64,000 nt of DNA from the NCBI RefSeq assembly GCF_003131185.1, contig NZ_QFFU01000030.1:1-64000 (forward strand). The letters are read 5' to 3'. The notes beneath the pieces were generated by a model. That model did no database searches and was not told the origin of the DNA. It was given only the letters and a program-made list of their open reading frames with translations. Origin of the DNA: Pseudomonas ovata (GTDB lineage: Bacteria > Pseudomonadota > Gammaproteobacteria > Pseudomonadales > Pseudomonadaceae). Below are positions 61,859 to 64,000 of this stretch, piece after piece; position 1 is the first letter of the stretch; the number at the start of each line of letters is the position of its first letter. The translations under genes and the position numbers were made by a program.

Positions 61859-62722
61859 TTAATGGTGCGCAAGGCTGTTCAGGAAGTTCACGCTTTTAAG
61901 TAACGTGGCGCCACGTGTTTCAAAACCGATCGTGCCGTGCCAGCCGGTGCGTTCAATCGCGGTCAGCAGCGCCGGAAAGTCGAGCGTGCCGCGACCCAGG
62001 GGAGAGTGAGCATCGCGGTCACCCTTGTTGTCGCGGAACGACATGCCCCTGACACGCGCATTGAACTTGTTGAAAAAGGACAGGGGATCGCCCTGGTTGA
62101 CGTAGGCGTGGGAAACATCGAGGAACAAGTGCAGGTCAGGCACGTCAGCCAGTACCGCTTCGACTTCGTCCTCGGTGGTGCAGATGTAATAGAAAGGGTG
62201 GAGCCGGGTGTAGTTGCACAGGTTCTCCAGCCAGATTTCGACCCCCCGCGCCCGGCCATAGGCGACCAGTTGTTGCAGATTGTCGATCAGGTGGCGCAGC
62301 CCGATGCCACACGCCTCGCGCACCAGGCGTGGCATCTACGATGCCGCCACCATGGACGATCAGCGGAACGCCGCCCAGGGCCTGGCACAGGTCGACTTCC
62401 TGCTTGACGTAGTCCAGCGCGCTGCTGGCCAGGGCTTTGACATCGCTGCCCAGAGGCGCCTTGAAATTGCCATGGTAGATGGGCTGCATGCCGGTGACCT
62501 GCATCAGCTCGATCAGGGCTGCGAGACGCTCGGTCTTGAAGTCATCGGGCCGTTCGCCCTCCAGGCTGCCATCGATGTACCAGTGGGAATAGCCTTCTTC
62601 GCGGGCCGCCAGCAGGCCGGTTTCGGCTGACAGATAGTTTTGTTGCGCGGCCGCTGTCATGAACATCGGCCAGTCTGATACAAGGGGCGAAGTTGTGAGT
62701 GCAGGGGGGCTGTTATCGTCAT
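61859..62722 (-). pseudogene. Sugar phosphate isomerase/epimerase (TIM barrel), frameshifted
   Basis: The protein is split between two frames: EEGYSHWYIDGSLEGERPDD to VPLIVHGGGIVDA (frame A, to about 62345) and then GLRHLIDNLQQLVAYGRARG, VEIWLENLCNYT, LHLFLDVSHAYVNQGD (frame B, from about 62335). Together they make one xylose-isomerase-like TIM barrel with metal ligands Glu (WLEN) and Asp/His (LDVSHAY). The best ribosome-binding start (GGAG, ATG 62722) is in frame B; adding one C to a six-C run (G6 at 62704-62709) would restore frame A. So one or two frameshifts exist. First gene of the azlCD operon. It could be a pseudogene or a sequencing error. Confidence 0.7.
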
Positions 62723-63096
62723 CCGTTATCTCCGTTTTATTGTTGTTGACTGTCCATGGGTTTAATAACAATCCATCAAGCGTGTGCGCGTGCAGTCACT
62801 GTGTTGAAAGCGGCTGTGCAGAGTACGTGCAACAAGCAGGGGTGTAATGGGGCGTGGCGTGACGGTGTGACTTGGTGTGCAATCAAAGTATGCGCTGGAT
62901 CGGCTTGTTTTCAAGCCAGGCCGGCAGGCGCAGTGTGTAGGAAAATGCCTTGTTTCAAATTCGGCCTTGAATAATGTGATCCCATTTGTTGGGCAGTGCG
63001 TAGACGTCAGGGTGTCGGGCCTCGACGCTCTACGCCACTGCGCCTAGAATGAACGGGTCACCGGCCCCATTCACCTGTTACTGCGAGCCCGTTCCC
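62723..63096. other. Intergenic region
   Basis: 374 bp holding the promoter of the isomerase-azlCD operon and that of the glutaredoxin-like gene. No gene or strong repeat is seen. Confidence 0.5.
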
Positions 63097-63348
63097 ATGC
63101 CACCCGAATGCCAATTGCTCAGCAAGCCCGGCTGTCACCTGTGCGAGGTGGCCGAAGGGCTGCTGCTGCCACTGGTCGAGTACGGGTTGATGGTCGAGCT
63201 GGTTGACATCGCCGACGACCCGTTGCTGCTTGAGTATTACGACCTGCGTATCCCGGTGTTGCGCCGGGTCGACACCGGTGCCGAGCTGGACTGGCCGTTC
63301 GATGTCGATCAGGTGGCCAGTTTCCTCAGTTGGCCCTGCAGCCGTTGA
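63097..63348 (+). CDS. Glutaredoxin-like protein (DUF836 type)
   Basis: An 83-residue thioredoxin-fold protein with redox motif SKPGCHLCEVAEG (CxxC as CHLC) and YDLRIPVLRRVDTG (cis-Pro region IPV). Such proteins reduce disulfides with an unknown partner. The ATG at 63097 is preferred over 63049 on length. It overlaps pcaQ as TTGA. Confidence 0.82.
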   Translation: MPPECQLLSKPGCHLCEVAEGLLLPLVEYGLMVELVDIADDPLLLEYYDLRIPVLRRVDTGAELDWPFDVDQVASFLSWPCSR

Positions 63349-64000
63349 ATATCGATACGCGGATCAAATACCGCCACCTGGTGTGCTTTCTCGAAGTCGC
63401 GCGCCAGGGCAGCCTGGCCAAGGCCGCCGATCAGTTGGCGATCAGCCAGCCGGCCTTGTCCAAGGCGCTCAAGGAGCTCGAAGGCCTGCTGGGCGCCGTA
63501 CTGTTTCTGCGCGGCAAGCACGGCGCCCAATTGTCCGGGGCGGGCGTGGCCTTCATGCGCTTTGCCGGGCCCAGCGTCCAGGCCCTGCGCGAGGGCGTCA
63601 ACAGCCTGCGCTCGGGTGAGCACGAGACGGCCACGGTGCGCCTTGGCGTACTGTCCACCGCCGAAAGCCTGCTGATGCCCGAGGTGCTCACCCGTCTGCA
63701 TGAACGTCACCCGGCGCTGATCGTCAGCGTGATGACCGGCCCCAGTGCCTACCTGCTGGCCCAGTTGCGCGTCGGCGAAGTGGACCTGGTGGTCGGGCGC
63801 ATGACCGACAGCCCGCAGATCCACGGCCTGAGCTTCGAGCATCTCTATAACGAGTCGATGACCCTGGTAGCGCGCCGTGATCATCCGTTGCTGGCCGCGC
63901 CCCTGCGCCGTGAAAGCCTGCAGGACTACCCGCTGGTGCTGCCGCTGGCCGGCACCACCATCCGCGCCTTTGCCGACAGCCTGTTCGTGCAGTACGGCAT
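63345..64000 (+). CDS. PcaQ, LysR activator of pca genes (partial)
   Basis: A LysR regulator running off the window end (about 218 residues visible). It starts at TTG 63345, overlapping the previous stop. The N-terminus NIDTRIKYRHLVCFLEVARQ and QLAISQPALSKALKELE, then SVQALREGVNSLR, match PcaQ closely. PcaQ activates protocatechuate (pca) genes in response to beta-carboxymuconate or similar intermediates. A protocatechuate locus may continue beyond the window. Confidence 0.88.
   Translation, partial: MNIDTRIKYRHLVCFLEVARQGSLAKAADQLAISQPALSKALKELEGLLGAVLFLRGKHGAQLSGAGVAFMRFAGPSVQALREGVNSLRSGEHETATVRLGVLSTAESLLMPEVLTRLHERHPALIVSVMTGPSAYLLAQLRVGEVDLVVGRMTDSPQIHGLSFEHLYNESMTLVARRDHPLLAAPLRRESLQDYPLVLPLAGTTIRAFADSLFVQYG

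Noticed and set aside
1..64000. Prophage, integron or transposon
   Set aside because: No integrase, transposase or structural gene was found; REP elements account for the repeats.

Overview
The window looks like chromosomal DNA of a fluorescent/putida-type Pseudomonas. The catR-catBCA order, a PcaQ-type regulator, TrmK, an AAHS aromatic-acid transporter, several families of Pseudomonas REP sequences and high-GC codon usage all point that way. I saw no rRNA, tRNA, CRISPR array, transposase or phage gene.

Layout. 1-15.4 kb is a mosaic of small regulatory and catabolic units: a carboxymuconolactone-decarboxylase-family gene with its LysR regulator, a DUF3053 lipoprotein, a chemoreceptor, trmK, a RelE/Phd toxin-antitoxin pair, an aromatic-acid MFS transporter behind a PcaR-like operator, an ACR3-like transporter beside a LysR remnant, AraC and MocR regulators, an SDR, a LysE exporter and a GDSL lipase. 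15.6-26.2 kb is an uptake locus: a TonB receptor followed by a peptide-type ABC transporter (the arrangement of SppR-SppABCD), divergent from a TonB siderophore receptor whose signal peptide appears frame-disrupted. 26.3-29.8 kb is catR/catBCA, converting catechol to the beta-ketoadipate enol-lactone. 29.8-36.7 kb is an envelope-remodelling block: two EptA phosphoethanolamine transferases, two PAP2 phosphatases, a histidine phosphatase and an orphan ColR-like response regulator, with three similar ColR-box-like sites.

36.7-44.6 kb holds a LysR-controlled SDR-MFS-split-transketolase operon, a secreted aldose-epimerase-like protein and an aldo/keto reductase, probably for catabolism of an unidentified carbohydrate. 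44.8-48.3 kb has an escapin-like L-amino-acid oxidase overlapping an indolepyruvate/phenylpyruvate-type decarboxylase, together a plausible amino acid to aldehyde route. 49.2-57.2 kb has a DHA2 drug exporter, a 13-G homopolymer and a tightly overlapping four-gene operon (MoxR AAA ATPase, a bpX5-like protein, a vWA-like/beta-propeller protein and a bpX6-like membrane/beta-propeller protein). The last matches a class of predicted NTP-dependent conflict systems that, to my knowledge, is poorly characterised experimentally, and it is the best candidate here for an unusual system. 57.2-58 kb is a REP-rich tandem duplication. 58-64 kb has an acyltransferase, a compact operon (frameshifted TIM-barrel isomerase, AzlC, AzlD, type Ic aminotransferase, small cysteine-containing protein), a glutaredoxin-like protein and the start of pcaQ, which runs off the window.

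All functions come from reading translated sequence and remembered family features. No database search was run. Regulatory sites are pattern matches by eye.
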